In this document: in pieces, positions 26,857 through 33,484 of the stretch
Layout: every line of letters starts with the position of its first letter
Position numbering within the stretch: position 1 is the stretch's first letter
Origin: Burkholderia sp. 4M9327F10
Lineage (GTDB): Bacteria; Pseudomonadota; Gammaproteobacteria; Burkholderiales; Burkholderiaceae
Reading direction: 5' to 3'
Length of the DNA: 50,094 nucleotides
NCBI RefSeq assembly: GCF_005503145.1
Contig: NZ_SCNV01000033.1
Coordinates: forward strand, 32,001 to 82,094
Translations under genes and position numbers: made by a program
Notes under the pieces: generated by a model
What the model saw: only the letters and a program-made list of their open reading frames with translations
Told to the model about the DNA's origin: nothing
The model's database searches: none

Positions 26857-27052
26857 CGAACTTAGAAGAGTTTGAATCCGTCGAAATACCTAGTTTCCTG
26901 TCGCGATACTCGCGAGCGACCTTCGGCAGCCCGTTTTTATCGACGACGAAACGCCAATGATTGTCCGTGAGCCAGTGGGACATTGCGGTGCGCTGGTTTG
27001 GTTTGCAGCCGATAAGGTCTGCAAGCTCCTGGGCGGAAAGATAGTCGCTCAT
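26825..27052 (-). CDS. DUF4224 small DNA-binding protein, excisionase-like
   Basis: 75 residues with MSDYLSAQELADLIGCKPNQ and WRFVVDKNGLPKVAREYRD, the DUF4224 pattern: a short MerR/Xis-like helix-turn-helix found just upstream of phage integrases. It overlaps both neighbours by a few bases, so translation is coupled. A role in directing integrase (Xis) is inferred from position. Confidence 0.75.
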   Translation of the reverse strand: MSDYLSAQELADLIGCKPNQRTAMSHWLTDNHWRFVVDKNGLPKVAREYRDRKLGISTDSNSSKFDATPNLQAFA

Positions 27053-27624
27053 CTGTTCAACTCCTTCTCAGCGGCCGCAAGCGCGGCGTTGAGCTCGCTC
27101 ATCGCTGCATCGCTGCCGCCCTTGTCTGGATGGGCCTTGCTGGCGGCCTTTTTAAAGGCAATGCGTACGGCCGGCATATCGCGGACTTCGGGCCCCACGC
27201 CGATCACTTCTCGCCAGTTGCGAGCGGCCGCTGGCGCCGGCAGCGACCGGAAACCAGCGAACGTCGCGCGCACGAGCGCGAGCGTACCGTGCCGCAGCTC
27301 GACGCGGCGCGCCTCGAGCACGTGATGAATCGCCTGCAGGTTCGCTGCCGGCGTCTCGTAGCGGTCGACCGGGATGCAGTACTGCGCGCCTTCCCACGTG
27401 AACCAGACGGCCACGCCGGGATCCGCGGGCCGGTCGGCGCCCAGGGTGACGTTGGACGACAGCACGACACCGCTGACGGGCTTGCCACTGTCACGACCGA
27501 AGAGGCGCAGTGAATCCTGCACGTTCTTCAGAGCACCGGCGAGCGTGGTCTTGAATGCCCCTTTTTCGCGACGGCTGGCGCGCGGCATCGATGCTGGCCA
27601 ACTGAGTGGGTAAGCGGTCGTCAT
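27049..27624 (-). CDS. Phage J-domain protein
   Basis: 191 residues. The C-terminal 50 residues form a J domain (RIAFKKAASKAHPDKGGSDA) with the intact HPD motif that stimulates DnaK ATPase. The N-terminal 130 residues contain VSGVVLSSNVTLGADRPADP and a conserved phage domain of unknown function. Similar proteins occur in Burkholderia and Pseudomonas prophages. It probably recruits host DnaK. It overlaps the genes on both sides by 4 bp. Confidence 0.75.
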   Translation of the reverse strand: MTTAYPLSWPASMPRASRREKGAFKTTLAGALKNVQDSLRLFGRDSGKPVSGVVLSSNVTLGADRPADPGVAVWFTWEGAQYCIPVDRYETPAANLQAIHHVLEARRVELRHGTLALVRATFAGFRSLPAPAAARNWREVIGVGPEVRDMPAVRIAFKKAASKAHPDKGGSDAAMSELNAALAAAEKELNR

Positions 27625-27833
27625 GCCGTGTATTCCTTCAGATCCTCGTATGCCAGAATCATCGCGATAACGTCGCCTCGCGCGAGAGCGCGCGTCGCGA
27701 GGTCGAGCGACGTCCGGATCATCAGTGCACCCGGCGCGCCGGCGGGGCCAATCTCGACGTAGTGGCCGAGGATCTTGGTTACGCGCCCGATTTCGTCCGG
27801 CAGCGCGTCGGCGAGGGACCTGGTTTCGATCAT
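27621..27833 (-). CDS. Hypothetical phage protein, 70 residues
   Basis: Encodes MIETRSLADALPDEIGRVTK followed by a helix-rich part ending YEDLKEYTA. It overlaps its neighbours by 4 bp each side (ATGA type), which supports expression in the leftward operon. No family recognised. Confidence 0.6.
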   Translation of the reverse strand: MIETRSLADALPDEIGRVTKILGHYVEIGPAGAPGALMIRTSLDLATRALARGDVIAMILAYEDLKEYTA

Positions 27834-28255
27834 GTGATTGCTCCGAGTTCGTGCATCTGGCGCAGTTGCTCGGCTACGGCCGCCGGCACGTCAAAGAATC
27901 CGAGGGCGCCTTTGCACTCGACAAACGGGATGGGCTTCGGATCTGCCATCCGGAAACCGAACTGTTCGTGCGCGTGCCACTGCGACGCGTCGGCACCCGG
28001 GGGAAGGCAGTCGACAATCGTGGCCACGCCGACGATGCCCCCGCGCTCGAGCTGCTCGCGCGGGGGAAAGAACGAGCGGTAGCCGACGTGCATAGCCGTC
28101 GCGAGGCCGTCATCGTATTCGTCGCGGGTCATCGTCTTGCCGGCATGGATCAGCACGCGGCCCCGAAAGCGAGTCGGCCAGGTGCGGTTTTCGATGTCCT
28201 TGTGGCCGTTGACGATCAGCCACGCCCATGGCTGGCGGACGGAAAGTGCTTTCAT
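27830..28255 (-). CDS. ASCH-domain protein
   Basis: 141 residues beginning MKALSVRQPWAWLIVNGHKD IENR-type, the classic ASCH/PUA-like start with the GxKxxE motif (GHKDIE). VLIHAGKT and GGIVGVATIVDC follow. ASCH domains bind RNA or modified nucleotides, and some bacterial members are ribonucleases or amidohydrolases. The start at 28255 is chosen because the motif begins there. Divergent from the small gene at 28290. Confidence 0.82.
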   Translation of the reverse strand: MKALSVRQPWAWLIVNGHKDIENRTWPTRFRGRVLIHAGKTMTRDEYDDGLATAMHVGYRSFFPPREQLERGGIVGVATIVDCLPPGADASQWHAHEQFGFRMADPKPIPFVECKGALGFFDVPAAVAEQLRQMHELGAIT

Positions 28256-28289
28256 GCTACGATTTCTCCAGAACCGATAGGGGGAAACC

Positions 28290-28523
28290 ATGGTCGACGA
28301 ACGCAATCACATTTATCGCGGATTCGAGATGACGTCCGGCGTCGACGGAAAGCCCGACGGCTTTTATGTGGGGCTGCAATGGATGCGCTTGACGACACAG
28401 GGGTCGCGGATGAACGTACCTATTGACGGCGTTGCAGCAGGCCGATTCGCTGATCTCGAAGGTGCGTTTAATGCATCGTTTCAGCGCATCCGGCAGGCAA
28501 TCGATCGTCATATCGATGGCTAG
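28290..28523 (+). CDS. Hypothetical phage protein, 77 residues
   Basis: One of two plus-strand genes in the leftward half. AGGGGG lies four bases before the ATG. The protein (MVDERNHIYRGFEMTSGVDG... AGRFADLEGAFNASFQRIRQ) looks like a small globular domain. It is divergent from the ASCH gene across 34 bp, too short for two full promoters. Function unknown. Confidence 0.55.
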   Translation: MVDERNHIYRGFEMTSGVDGKPDGFYVGLQWMRLTTQGSRMNVPIDGVAAGRFADLEGAFNASFQRIRQAIDRHIDG

Positions 28524-28567
28524 TCGACCTGATAAGTGGAAGGTCGATTCGCCTTTTCCGTTATCGC

Positions 28568-28945
28568 TCATGCCTTTTGCTCCTCAATACCCGGACGCAT
28601 GTTGGTCTTGCCGAACATCGCCCGATGCCAGTTGGCGAGCGCGGCCGCAGTGGTGATGATGTGGTGCTCAGCCTTCTCGGTGTTGCCGGCGGCGTGCGCG
28701 TGCAGGGCTTTGCCAGCCAGATAGCCGACGAGCCAGAACCACGCGGCCGGCGTCTTGTCGCCGTCATCGGCGCCGCGCGTCTGATGCTGGAACTCGGCCT
28801 CGATGCTGACCGCCTTCCAGAAGTCGTCGGAGTGCGGTGTGTGGATGATGGCGTTGAGACGCGCGATCTCGTCGCGCAGGTCCTGAGCACCGTCCTCGTC
28901 GAGCCAACCCTCCGGCAGCTCAGGCCCGTCGTCGGGCTCCCCCAT
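28568..28945 (-). CDS. Conserved phage protein
   Basis: 125 residues: an acidic N-terminus (MGEPDDGPELPEGWLDEDGA), then DFWKAVSIEAEFQHQTRG and WFWLVGYLAGKALHAHAAGN plus TTAAALANWHRAMFG, a helical pattern seen in many temperate phages of proteobacteria. The start is uncertain: upstream in-frame ATG 29008 would overlap the previous gene. Function unknown. Confidence 0.65.
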   Translation of the reverse strand: MGEPDDGPELPEGWLDEDGAQDLRDEIARLNAIIHTPHSDDFWKAVSIEAEFQHQTRGADDGDKTPAAWFWLVGYLAGKALHAHAAGNTEKAEHHIITTAAALANWHRAMFGKTNMRPGIEEQKA

Positions 28946-28955
28946 ACTTCGTAGC

Positions 28956-29294
28956 TCATCCCCGTCCTCTCCCAAGCATCGCCAGCTCAACGCGCTGGCG
29001 CATTTCATCCGTATAGCCCTTGATCTCGCCTTTCAGAGGGGGAGGCGTTGGCGCGGCCGCTACCGATGTGTTTAGTCGTTCCTTCGGCCCCTTCTTCGCA
29101 CCGGCGACCTTGTAGCGCACTTCCTTTTTCGCGTTGTTGCTGACCTCGATGCGGCTCTTCGAGAGCAACTCGGCGATGACGGGCTTGACCGTGCCTTCGT
29201 CGACCCAGAAGGTACTCGCGAGCTCGGCCAGCGTCATCGAGCCGCCGCGAATCTGCGTGAGCACCTGGTCGGCTGTGACGACGCGGGCTTTCAC
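28956..29294 (-). CDS. Small winged-helix-like phage protein
   Basis: 112 residues. Residues about 5-65 (VLTQIRGGSMTLAELASTFW, DEGTVKPVIAELLSKSRIEV) look like a winged helix, and a Lys/Pro-rich linker and short helix follow. It overlaps the upstream gene by 4 bp. Possibly DNA-binding; no family name. Confidence 0.55.
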   Translation of the reverse strand: MKARVVTADQVLTQIRGGSMTLAELASTFWVDEGTVKPVIAELLSKSRIEVSNNAKKEVRYKVAGAKKGPKERLNTSVAAAPTPPPLKGEIKGYTDEMRQRVELAMLGRGRG

Positions 29295-29650
29295 TGTTTG
29301 CTCCGCAGCGCGTCTTGAATCAACGTCATGAACAGGTCGTAGCGGCCGGTTTCCATGCAGCCGCCGGCGATGCTTGCAATCTCCGATTCAGAGAGGCCAT
29401 GCGCGGACGCGGGCGGCTGGGGAACATACGGGCCGTGCAGCGTCAGTGTGTCGAGGAAGCGCTCGGGCGCGAGCTCGTTGTCGAGCCGCGTGTCCCAGAT
29501 CTTGCCGTCCTGGGAGACGAGCACCACGAGGAGGTTCGGCTGTCTCGAATCGCCGCCGATATAAACGCCTTCGTTCTCAAGCATCGCACGCACCTTCGGC
29601 TGCACGAGGTCGATCTCTTCTGCTTGGCCGATCAAAATGGGGTTGTTCAT
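29291..29650 (-). CDS. Hypothetical phage protein, 119 residues
   Basis: Starts at ATG 29650 after AAGG. Contains LLVVLVSQDGKIWDTRLDNE and a helical tail ending in IQDALRSKQ. It is coupled to the next gene by a 4-bp overlap. No recognisable family. Confidence 0.55.
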   Translation of the reverse strand: MNNPILIGQAEEIDLVQPKVRAMLENEGVYIGGDSRQPNLLVVLVSQDGKIWDTRLDNELAPERFLDTLTLHGPYVPQPPASAHGLSESEIASIAGGCMETGRYDLFMTLIQDALRSKQ

Positions 29651-29666
29651 TTCTGCACCTTGGGTA

Positions 29667-29912
29667 TCAAAACAGTTCGGTCTGCACTGGCTGACGATGC
29701 TCGGGGCAGCAGTGAAAGTCCGCGCTGATCTCGTGCGCATGCTTCGCGCAGAGATGCCGATCACATGTCTTTCCCGGCTTCGTTACATGGTCGCACTGGA
29801 AGCCGCTTGGCGCGCCGCAGCCGGCAACCGAGCAGCGATGCACGCGCTTCCTCCCGCGGGTGCAGACGATGCCGGAGATGCCGCTGGGCAGACGAAAGGG
29901 CGTGCAGGGCAT
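29667..29912 (-). CDS. Small Cys/His-rich zinc-binding phage protein
   Basis: 81 residues with ordered Cys/His pairs: RCSVAGC, QCDHVT, TCDRHLCAKHAH and FHCCPEHR. These look like one or two zinc-binding knuckles. Proteins of this type are common in Burkholderia phages. Function unknown. Confidence 0.65.
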   Translation of the reverse strand: MPCTPFRLPSGISGIVCTRGRKRVHRCSVAGCGAPSGFQCDHVTKPGKTCDRHLCAKHAHEISADFHCCPEHRQPVQTELF

Positions 29913-29917
29913 GATCG

Positions 29918-30109
29918 TTACTTGGCTTCCGGCGCGTAGTCGATGCCGTCGGTGGGGTGGTAGGGGTTCGAATGCTTCTGGCCGTCCAGGCGGATGTTCA
30001 CGTACTGACCATCAGCTCCCGTGATGACACCCGGCTTGCCAAACGCGGTGACGCGCTGGCCGCGCTTCGGGTCGACGCCGTAATACGATTTGATGTAGTC
30101 GAAGCTCAT
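29918..30109 (-). CDS. Hypothetical phage protein, 63 residues
   Basis: MSFDYIKSYYGVDPKRGQRV then GKPGVITGADGQYVNIRLDG and a HPTDGIDYAPE end: a small beta-rich domain. It begins 3 bp after the reverse transcriptase stop and is therefore probably on the DGR transcript. Function unknown. Confidence 0.6.
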   Translation of the reverse strand: MSFDYIKSYYGVDPKRGQRVTAFGKPGVITGADGQYVNIRLDGQKHSNPYHPTDGIDYAPEAK

Positions 30110-30112
30110 GGA

Positions 30113-31300
30113 TCAGGTCTCCAATGAACGGGGGTAGGTTTGAGTGAAGGCGGCATTTACGGCATGCCCACAGCCGCGTACGACATTTGCGAGTGCCGCG
30201 CGATCGCGACGGCTGGCGGTCGCCTGGTCGAACAATCCGAAATAGGAGTTGGCGCGCTTGACGAGATCGCCGGCCGGCGCAGTCGCAACGCGATGCAACG
30301 CTTCATTACGAGTGCGTTTGCGCGTTGAACGACGCCACGGCTTGATGACCTGACCGACGAAGTCCACACCGCGCTCGACAGGCTGCAGTATTGTCTTGCT
30401 CGGATTGAGCTGCACGCCGAGCCGCATCGGCAGGAAGGACGTCACATCCGCGAGGATCTCGTTGAGGCGCTCGGCCGACTCGTCCAGAAAAATGAAGTCG
30501 TCGACGTAGCGGATGTAATGACGCACGCGGAGCTGGTGTTTCACGTGCTGGTCGAACACATCGAGCAGCACGTTCGCCCCGAACTGGCTCGGCAGGTTGC
30601 CGATTGGCAGCCCGAAATCCACGGGCTGTTCCATCAGGCGCTTGTGCGGCGGCACGCGTTCCATCAACCGCCGATCGCCACGAAACTCAAAGTCAGCGCG
30701 CGGGTCATGCATCAACACGAGCTCCGTCAACACGCGCCAGAATGGCTCGCGGATCCTCTCGAGCAACAGTTCGAGCACGATCCGTTTGTCGATACTGACG
30801 AAGAAGTTGGCAAGATCACACTTCAGGTAATAGGCGGGACACGCCCAGTTCCGGGTGACCGAACGGATCTTCGCCTCGAGGCGGCGCGCGGCGTATAGAG
30901 TGCCGCGCCCCTTGATGCAGGCGCACGAGTCGGCGATGAATGCGTTCTCGAATCGTGCGTGGATCCGGTTGTAAAGCAGGTGATGCACGATCCGGTCGCG
31001 GAAGCTGGCGGCCCAGACTTCTCGGATCTTCGGGCGCTCGACGCAAAAGCAGATCGACGGGCCCGGACGCCATGCGCCGCTGACGAGCTCATCAAACAGC
31101 TCGACGAGATTCGGCTCTCGTTCATGTTCGAAGAGGAGTGCCGAGTAGGTATTGAGCTTGTGCCGCCTGCAGTCAAAATAGGCGTGCACGAGCTCGCGAA
31201 AAGAAAAGTCAGCATGGCCATCGAATCGTCCCGCGAATCGATCTGCGGACGGCGACAGCGCCGAACTCGTTGTCCTTGTGGTTCCAGTTCTGGTTGCCAT
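30113..31300 (-). CDS. DGR reverse transcriptase
   Basis: RT of a diversity-generating retroelement. Motif A is CDLANFFVSID. The motif 4 segment GLPIGNLPSQFGANVLL has the IGxxxSQ form of DGR RTs, not the QGxxxSP of retrons and group II introns. YIRYVDDFIFL is the catalytic YxDD box. No maturase or endonuclease domain follows. The only in-frame ATG near the conserved domain (31300) lies inside the template repeat. The frame stays open to 31552, but that part has a shadow-like composition. The true start, possibly non-ATG, is unsettled. The enzyme copies TR RNA with adenine errors. Confidence 0.93.
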   Translation of the reverse strand: MATRTGTTRTTSSALSPSADRFAGRFDGHADFSFRELVHAYFDCRRHKLNTYSALLFEHEREPNLVELFDELVSGAWRPGPSICFCVERPKIREVWAASFRDRIVHHLLYNRIHARFENAFIADSCACIKGRGTLYAARRLEAKIRSVTRNWACPAYYLKCDLANFFVSIDKRIVLELLLERIREPFWRVLTELVLMHDPRADFEFRGDRRLMERVPPHKRLMEQPVDFGLPIGNLPSQFGANVLLDVFDQHVKHQLRVRHYIRYVDDFIFLDESAERLNEILADVTSFLPMRLGVQLNPSKTILQPVERGVDFVGQVIKPWRRSTRKRTRNEALHRVATAPAGDLVKRANSYFGLFDQATASRRDRAALANVVRGCGHAVNAAFTQTYPRSLET

Positions 31301-31348
31301 TGTCGAAGTTCTGGACGTACGCGTTGCTCGGGTTGTCCGGGTGCTGCG
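31243..31348 (-). repeat. DGR template repeat (TR), 106 bp
   Basis: Between avd and the RT domain. In coding sense it has 30 adenines and eight Asn codons (seven AAC, one AAT), and in the VR frame would read QHPDNPSNAYVQNF and so on. The last 27 bases, through GCTGTCGCCGTCCGCAG, are identical in TR, VR1 and VR2 and include the GC-rich end expected of the IMH. Homology stops sharply at both ends (CGCAGCACCC on the 5' side). Confidence 0.97.
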
Positions 31349-31497
31349 CCCATTCGTGCTATCCACGTCGCCCGGGCGAAGGCTCGCGCCGATCAGCCGG
31401 GAAACTGCGCCGGACCGTTCCAGACACCGCTGGTGGTTTCCGTTATGCGCTTGTCGGTGGGCTTGTGGCCCAGCGGCACGACCAGATAGATGCTCTG

Positions 31498-31878
31498 TCA
31501 CGGTCGCCTTGACGGCCGTGAAACGGGCTGCTGTGCGGAATAGTTTCTCCATCCCATAGCCTGTTTTCCAAGATCACTCGCGAGACCGACTGCATCGGCA
31601 TAAGCCAGCGTCGATATCAGGCGCAGATCAACGCAGACACCCAGGTCGACCTCAACGTCCGTGAGGTCGTCGAGAAGCAGGTCGAGATGGGGAACCTTAT
31701 CGTTGCCGCTTGCCTGATTCGCATGCCGGATGTGCTTCAGGATCGTTCGCGAGTGCCCCACGAGCCGCGCGCCATCGACGGATCGATAGTTGCGGTCCAT
31801 GCGGGCTACAAGCCGACTGGTGAGCGTTGTGAGCTCCCGCGCCGTCTTGTAAATTTTCAGGGTGGTATGGAGGGCCAT
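31498..31878 (-). CDS. avd: Avd-like accessory variability determinant
   Basis: A 126-residue four-helix protein. LHTTLKIYKTARELTTLTS, then ARLVGHSRTILKHIRHANQA and VDLRLISTLAYADAVGLASD follow the Avd/23S four-helix-bundle pattern. In Bordetella phage DGR the pentameric Avd binds the RT and is needed for copying. The gene starts 13 bp after the stop of the second target and lies directly before TR, the same order as in Bordetella phage BPP-1 (target-avd-TR-RT). The basic C-terminus fits RNA binding. Confidence 0.9.
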   Translation of the reverse strand: MALHTTLKIYKTARELTTLTSRLVARMDRNYRSVDGARLVGHSRTILKHIRHANQASGNDKVPHLDLLLDDLTDVEVDLGVCVDLRLISTLAYADAVGLASDLGKQAMGWRNYSAQQPVSRPSRRP

Positions 31879-31891
31879 GCTGCGAAATGAC

Positions 31892-32398
31892 TTAATGATT
31901 CAATGATTTACTGCGGACGGCGACAGCGCCGAACTCGTAGTCCTTGTGGCCCCAGACCTGGCCGCCATCGTCGAAGCCCTGGACGCACGCGTTGCTCGGG
32001 TGGTCCGGGTGCTGCGTAGCCGACCATGCACCGTAGCCGTCCAGGGCCTCAAGGATCTTGTCGCCCACCGTTACGAACAGATGGGTGAGCTCGAAGATCG
32101 ATGGCCAGAAAAAGTCTCGATGGCCGTCGATATCAAGTGATGTCGCGTGTTTCGCGATTTCGTTATCCGGATCGGCTTCGAGAATGGCGCGAGTGTTCGC
32201 GGCGCCGTCAAACAAGTTCGTCGCACCGGCGACATTGCCCGTTTTCCCCCAGCGTTTGCGCTGGAGCATTTGAACGAGATCGACGATCAGGATCCGAGGC
32301 TCGGAGCCATCGCGCGGCGTGAAAATTCCGCTGTTGAGGCCGCCTTCGCCTTCCCAATAGGCACCCACGCGAGGTGCCTTGATAATGGTGGTGTTCAT
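31892..32398 (-). CDS. DGR target protein 2 (DUF1566/C-lectin-like, variable C-terminus)
   Basis: 168 residues from ATG 32398, preceded by AAGGAG. The middle has DIDGHRDFFWPSIFELTHLF, related to the DGRDDWHLPALQQLERIY of target 1. The variable repeat VR1 then begins at WSATQHPDHPSNACVQ and ends six residues before the stop (EFGAVAVRSKSLNH). VR1 differs from TR at 12 sites, giving H, C, G, D, G, V, G and Y where TR encodes N, Y, N, N, N, N, N and N. No signal peptide. The DUF1566-type fold is inferred from the WSxT...VxxF..G...K......VR pattern. Confidence 0.92.
   Translation of the reverse strand: MNTTIIKAPRVGAYWEGEGGLNSGIFTPRDGSEPRILIVDLVQMLQRKRWGKTGNVAGATNLFDGAANTRAILEADPDNEIAKHATSLDIDGHRDFFWPSIFELTHLFVTVGDKILEALDGYGAWSATQHPDHPSNACVQGFDDGGQVWGHKDYEFGAVAVRSKSLNH
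31911..32016 (-). repeat. DGR variable repeat VR1, 106 bp
   Basis: Aligned without gaps to TR: 12 mismatches, all at adenines of the coding-sense TR (changes to G, C or T), and 94 identities including all 76 non-adenine positions. It lies at the 3' end of target gene 2. Confidence 0.97.
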
Positions 32399-32427
32399 GA
32401 AGCTCCTTGGTGAGAAAGTGAAACGGG

Positions 32428-33078
32428 TTAGCCAGCGAAATAATCGAAGGGACAAATAATTGAGCTGCGGACGGCGACAGCGCCGAACTCGTTGCCCTTG
32501 CGGTTCCAGTCCTGGCTGCCATCGTCGAAGTCCTGGACGTACGCGATGCTCGGGTAGTCCGGGTGCTGCGTAGCCGACCACATCACTACAGGCTCAAATG
32601 CCTCGGAGGCACCCGGCAGGAATAGGGCGAGTGACGTGCGCGGGGGCAAGTCTGCGGTATAGACGTTGGTGGGCGGCCAGCTGCTCGGGTTTGCGCCGCA
32701 GTTGCCCTGCCAGTTCTTTTCGTCGGTCGGCTTCGCCATCCGGTAAATGCGCTCGAGCTGTTGGAGCGCAGGCAGATGCCAGTCGTCGCGGCCATCTATG
32801 CGCAGATCGATCGCCCATTGCGCGAGCTTGCTGCCGGCGGCCGCCATGGCTTTGGTGCCAGCGGCGCCGTCGACGAAGTCGCATGCATCCGCGAGGAGCT
32901 CATAGCTGTCGTGCCAGACGGTCGGAGCGTGGTGGCCGCCTTCGGCCTTCGGCGCGGAGATCTGCGCCTTCAGAAAACCTCCGTGCACATAAAGGCCGTT
33001 CAGGAAGCCGCCGTCAAAGCGCTCGCCGATGGCGGGCAGCGTGCCGATGACCGTGTTCAATTCGGAAAATGCGTTCAC
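32428..33078 (-). CDS. DGR target protein 1 (DUF1566/C-lectin-like, variable C-terminus)
   Basis: 216 residues from GTG 33078, which has GGAG six bases upstream; the frame stays open further up but without a ribosome site. It shows IDGRDDWHLPALQQLERIYR (the DUF1566 'W.LP' helix), then WSATQHPDYPSIAYVQDFDD in VR2 and a C-terminal extension SSIICPFDYFAG after VR2. The Asn codons of TR have become Y, I, D, D, S and D here, and TR His and Asp have become R and G. It is the first gene of the DGR cassette, paralogous to target 2. Confidence 0.92.
   Translation of the reverse strand: MNAFSELNTVIGTLPAIGERFDGGFLNGLYVHGGFLKAQISAPKAEGGHHAPTVWHDSYELLADACDFVDGAAGTKAMAAAGSKLAQWAIDLRIDGRDDWHLPALQQLERIYRMAKPTDEKNWQGNCGANPSSWPPTNVYTADLPPRTSLALFLPGASEAFEPVVMWSATQHPDYPSIAYVQDFDDGSQDWNRKGNEFGAVAVRSSIICPFDYFAG
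32465..32570 (-). repeat. DGR variable repeat VR2, 106 bp
   Basis: Gap-free match to TR with 8 mismatches, every one at a coding-sense TR adenine. Five of the eight positions are also changed in VR1, four of them to the same base. Upstream, VR1 and VR2 share TGGTCGGCTA, which TR lacks. Confidence 0.97.
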
Positions 33079-33176
33079 TTCGTTCTCCAATGTCTGATGT
33101 CGAATTTCGAAAAAGGCCCGGGCCGAAGCCCGGGCAAGACACACGTCGCGCCCCGAGGAAAAGCGCGCCGTCCCAC

Positions 33177-33482
33177 TCAATTCGAAAGCGTGATCGCCGC
33201 TAGCTTTGCCTCGTTGGCAAGGTTCACGTAGTGCTGCCGCGCGAGCGCACGTGCCGCTTCGCGCATGATGAAAGCATCGTTGTCGTCGATCTGCAGGGCT
33301 GCGCGATTGCGCAGGCGTTCGATCAGATTGGCGTCGGTACCGGCCGGCGGATAGAGCGCGTCGACGAAGCGCTCGAGCGCCGCGACGGATCCGGACACGC
33401 TTTGGTAGCCCTCACGTCCGATGCGGCCGTTGAGCAGCACCATGAGGCCGGCTGCGCGAGCCGTTTCGAGGATGTCAGTCAT
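33177..33482 (-). CDS. Hypothetical phage protein, 101 residues
   Basis: MTDILETARAAGLMVLLNGR then a helical region ending QHYVNLANEAKLAAITLSN. It starts immediately after the ParB-like gene stop and lies 98 bp before the first DGR target, so all are likely co-transcribed. No family recognised. Confidence 0.6.
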   Translation of the reverse strand: MTDILETARAAGLMVLLNGRIGREGYQSVSGSVAALERFVDALYPPAGTDANLIERLRNRAALQIDDNDAFIMREAARALARQHYVNLANEAKLAAITLSN

Positions 33483-33484
33483 GA

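Noticed and set aside
28561..28959. Alternative frame with a good ribosome site (MSYEVWGSPTTG...)
   Set aside because: After about ten residues the composition is Ser/Thr/Arg-rich shadow; the overlapping frame has the conserved phage pattern.
30113..31300. Reverse transcriptase read as a retron or group II intron RT
   Set aside because: Motif 4 is IGNLPSQ rather than QGxxxSP, no maturase or endonuclease domain and no msr/msd-type RNA; TR/VR repeats and Avd make it a DGR.
31301..31552. N-terminal extension of the RT reading frame
   Set aside because: The extension is an Arg/Thr-rich shadow of TR and of the avd 3' end; avd itself is clearly coding in another frame.
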